Source: CANLBN01 sp050633525 (GTDB lineage Bacteria; Pseudomonadota; Gammaproteobacteria; Pseudomonadales; Cellvibrionaceae). Taken from it: DNA of 64,000 bases. Under the pieces are notes generated by a model that worked only from the letters and a program-made list of their open reading frames with translations, was not told where the DNA came from and ran no database searches. The number at the start of each line of letters is the position of its first letter. Position 1 is the stretch's first letter. The DNA is taken from contig JBOEGR010000031.1 of assembly GCA_050633525.1 (NCBI GenBank), positions 1-64,000 on the forward strand, read 5' to 3'. A program made the position numbers and the translations under genes. Of the stretch, positions 61,775-64,000 are shown piece after piece.

Positions 61775-62722
61775 TTATTCATCTAGAATACTGTCTCCAG
61801 TCACATGCTTAACTCTTTCGTTTAAACGTTGCGCAAGTAAATCAGGATTAAATTTAGAAAGAAAATCATCCGCACCTACTTTTTTTACCATCGCCTCATT
61901 AAATACACCGCTTAACGAAGTATGTAATATGATATGCAGGTCTTTTAACTTTTCATTTCCACGAACTTCAGCGGTAAAGGTATAACCATCCATTTCAGGC
62001 ATTTCGATATCTGAAATGATCAACACCAATTCTTCCATTGGATCTCGTCCTTGTGAAATAAGCTCCTCTAAGTAAGCCAAAGCTTCTCGCCCATCTTTAC
62101 GCAAAGTACATTTAATGCCCATTTGCTCAACAACGCGTTGGATTTGCTTGCGCGCAATAGCGGAGTCATCAACAATAAGAATATGCTTTTTAACTACTTT
62201 TTCAGCAATGCCATCTTCTAAAATACCATCAGTAATATCTTCTGGTAGTGGTGCGACTTCTGCTAAAATCTTCTCAACATCGATAATCTCGACCAGACGC
62301 TCATCAATCTTAGTTACCGCTGTTAAGTAATTTTCTTTACCCACCCCCTTCGGTGGTGGATGAATATCTTCCCAATTAGTGTTAATAATACGCTCAACCG
62401 CTTTCACCAAAAAGCCCTGTGTTGAGCCATTGTATTCAGTAATAATAACGAAGCTATCCTCAATATTTTTAACTGGTTGATTACCGATAGCTCGGTTCAT
62501 ATCCATAATCGAAATAGTACCGCCACGAATATGTGCAACGCCACGCACTACTTGATGCCGCTGCGGTAATTGATTTAGCTCTGGGCACTGTAAAACTTCT
62601 TTTACTTTAAATACGTTAATGCCGTATAGCTGATCAGAGTTCAATCGGAACAATAAAAGCTCTAGCCGGTTTTGACCCACTAACTGGGTACGCTGGTTTA
62701 CTGAATCCAGTACACTGGCCAT
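61775..62722 (-). CDS. cheV: Chemotaxis coupling protein CheV
   Basis: 315 residues: an N-terminal CheW domain (about 20-160, LLLFRLNSDQLYGINVFKVKEV, GVAHIRGGTISIMDMNRAIG) joined to a response-regulator domain (about 185-310) with LIVDDS, the phospho-acceptor Asp in LIISDIEMPEMDG and HTSLSG. Links receptors to CheA and tunes adaptation. I start it at the ATG of 62722 because AGAGGAAG lies just upstream; an earlier ATG at 62746 has no ribosome site. Confidence 0.95.
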   Translation of the reverse strand: MASVLDSVNQRTQLVGQNRLELLLFRLNSDQLYGINVFKVKEVLQCPELNQLPQRHQVVRGVAHIRGGTISIMDMNRAIGNQPVKNIEDSFVIITEYNGSTQGFLVKAVERIINTNWEDIHPPPKGVGKENYLTAVTKIDERLVEIIDVEKILAEVAPLPEDITDGILEDGIAEKVVKKHILIVDDSAIARKQIQRVVEQMGIKCTLRKDGREALAYLEELISQGRDPMEELVLIISDIEMPEMDGYTFTAEVRGNEKLKDLHIILHTSLSGVFNEAMVKKVGADDFLSKFNPDLLAQRLNERVKHVTGDSILDE

Positions 62723-62960
62723 AAATCTTCCTCTCTGGGTGAACATCCCATATTTTAATGGGTATTTTCTTACTCTATTACAACGCTCTTTTCATCGAAT
62801 TCAAGCATCTAACACAACAAGTAATAAGCGGCATACTATTTGCGTTTGCTTCTCAATAACTAACCTTAAAACGTACTATCAGGTTAAAAACGCCAAAACA
62901 TCGTCAGCCGCTAATCAGATGACAGAACGAGCGATCTACCTAAAGCATAGGACAAGATTT

Positions 62961-63680
62961 ATGAAAACGACGAATTTTTTACTTTTTTTTTCTATGATAT
63001 TGTCGATGTCACCTTTTAGTGCCATCGCCAAGCCACACAAGGCGATAGACCCTCTGCTAATTAGCGCTCAAGTAGAACAATTTTTAAAAAATGAGGTTAT
63101 GCGGCAATTGCCGAGCGACAGCAAAGCAAGAGTCAAAATAGACGTTAGAAATTTAGATCGGTATATCAAACTCTCTCAATGTGACAGACCTTTGACACTC
63201 AAACTTCAAGGACAGAGAGTGCAGCGACAGACTTCGGTTAAGGTGATATGTGATGGCAGCAGTCCTTGGTCTCTTTATGTGAGCAGTACTCTATATCTTG
63301 AAATGCCCGTTGTTAGCTTACGTAGAGAATTACCACGACGTCATGTACTTAGAAAAGAAGACTTAACTACCACCTTGCAGAATGTCTACTCATTACGGGA
63401 TGGCTATACAACAGAAACATCACTCATTGTTGGGCAAGAACTAAAACGCGCCCTTAGAACGGGTGATGTTGTTTATAGCTTTAACTTACAAGCACCTGAT
63501 ATTATTAAGAAAGGAGATAGAGTGACGGTAGTTGCAAGACGTAATGGCTTATCTGTAATGAGTCACGGAATTGCGCTTAGTGACGCTAGCGCTGGCGAGA
63601 AAGTACGTATTGAGAACCAACGCTCTACGAGAATAATACAAGCAAAAGTAGTCGGCCCAGGTACTGTTGAGGTACTCTGA
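62961..63680 (+). CDS. flgA: Flagellar P-ring assembly chaperone FlgA
   Basis: Periplasmic chaperone for FlgI. 239 residues with a signal peptide of about 26 residues (KTTNFLLFFSMILSMSPFSAIA) and a C-terminal SAF domain (about 120-239: PVVSLRRELPRRHVLRKEDL, VGQELKRALRTGDVVYSFNLQAP, KKGDRVTVVARRNGLSV). I use the ATG of 62961, which gives the signal peptide and has AGGACAAG upstream; the frame is open for 74 further codons with no support. It is divergent from cheV and followed by a probable flgM. Confidence 0.94.
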   Translation: MKTTNFLLFFSMILSMSPFSAIAKPHKAIDPLLISAQVEQFLKNEVMRQLPSDSKARVKIDVRNLDRYIKLSQCDRPLTLKLQGQRVQRQTSVKVICDGSSPWSLYVSSTLYLEMPVVSLRRELPRRHVLRKEDLTTTLQNVYSLRDGYTTETSLIVGQELKRALRTGDVVYSFNLQAPDIIKKGDRVTVVARRNGLSVMSHGIALSDASAGEKVRIENQRSTRIIQAKVVGPGTVEVL

Positions 63681-63698
63681 GCCGTTGAGGTATTCTGA
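63666..63698 (+). repeat. Short tandem duplication over the flgA stop codon
   Basis: GTTGAGGTACTCTGA, the end of flgA with its stop, is repeated three bases later as GTTGAGGTATTCTGA (14 of 15 bases identical). The second copy is outside the gene. Confidence 0.85.
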
Positions 63699-63833
63699 TA
63701 GCAAGTGGCTTAAGTGCATCTGTATAATACGGGTATAGCCTATTGTATTACTCTTTATCGCCTTGCGAGAAACTGCCTCCATAGGCTAAAAATACAAATT
63801 TTCAAAGAAAATCGTTAATTAATGAAAAAAACC

Positions 63834-63860
63834 TAAAGTACTGCTTATAACGGTCGATAA
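63834..63860 (+). promoter_or_regulatory. Sigma-28 promoter of flgM
   Basis: TAAA-N15-GTCGATAA, with seven of eight -10 bases and a full -35. It lies 108 bases before the probable flgM start, as expected for a late-class promoter of this gene. Confidence 0.75.
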
Positions 63861-63968
63861 GCTAGGTAAGACGATATTTAACCAGCTTTAATTAAGCTAT
63901 ATTTAATAGTAAATTAATCCTAGTGACCATTAATATTAGTGACCAAGGCTCTCATTTAAGGTAAGACT

Positions 63969-64000
63969 ATGCAAATTAACAATACAGGCATTACCAACAA
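63969..64000 (+). CDS. flgM: Probable anti-sigma-28 factor FlgM (first codons only)
   Basis: An ATG with an AAGGTAAG ribosome site starts MQINNTGITN at the window edge. Ten residues cannot identify the family; the call rests on position directly after flgA and on the sigma-28 promoter, both conserved features of flgM. FlgM holds sigma-28 inactive until it is exported through the finished hook. Confidence 0.6.
   Translation, partial: MQINNTGITN

Overview
This window comes from a motile Gram-negative gammaproteobacterium with an AT-rich genome. The order fabG-fabD-plsX-rpmF-yceD / maf / sppA-HAD-rluC / rne, the yccA-tusDCBE block and a FleQ-type flagellar hierarchy resemble Pseudomonas, Oceanospirillales and Cellvibrionales. 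No species can be assigned from the sequence alone. No integrase, transposase, CRISPR array or rRNA was seen.

Layout. (1) 1-11776: housekeeping block of fatty-acid and phospholipid synthesis (fabG is interrupted by a run of N), ribosomal protein L32, a Maf nucleotide pyrophosphatase, an S49 peptidase, a HAD phosphatase, the pseudouridine synthase RluC and, after a 1.1 kb non-coding stretch, RNase E. (2) 11800-12088: a tRNA-Ser(UGA) unit with its own promoter and terminator. (3) 12243-15807: a compact three-gene membrane operon (HAD-UbiA fusion, small EamA/SMR transporter, GT39-like glycosyltransferase) that looks like a polyprenyl-phosphate-sugar glycosylation route. (4) 16008-19195: a flavin reductase-like protein, the BI-1 protein YccA and the tRNA 2-thiolation relay TusDCBE. 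(5) 19234-21842: fleQ, a fliT-like gene and a first fliS. (6) 21886-40091: an 18 kb sugar island of 17 co-oriented, mostly overlapping genes plus the divergent flagellin glycosyltransferase maf. It holds a complete CMP-pseudaminic acid pathway (PseB, C, H, G, I, F) and extra sugar-modifying enzymes: two amidotransferases, HisH, a HisF-like protein, two Gfo/Idh oxidoreductases, an SDR, an aldo-keto reductase, a second aminotransferase, a GNAT acetyltransferase and a probable glycosyltransferase. (7) 40371-64000: a second fliS, fliD, flaG, two tandem flagellin genes, flgL to flgB, cheR, cheV, flgA and the first codons of a probable flgM.

How the parts fit. The sugar island sits between two different fliS genes, inside what is elsewhere a continuous fliC-flaG-fliD-fliS-fliT-fleQ block. 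Its two outward promoters both read as sigma-54 sites and share an intergenic region with a near-consensus FleQ box. Sigma-54 sites also precede fliS1, flgB and flgF, and sigma-28 sites precede fliC1, fliD, flgM and less certainly fliC2. The sequence therefore suggests that flagellin sugar synthesis is switched on by the same regulator as the hook and rod genes, before the late flagellins are made.

The most unusual items are: a HisF homologue lacking both catalytic aspartates, retained beside an intact HisH glutaminase and two amidotransferases (one with an altered PP-loop); the HAD-UbiA/SMR/GT39 operon; a FliD enlarged by three tandem repeats; and a FliT-like gene on the opposite strand between fliC2 and flgL.
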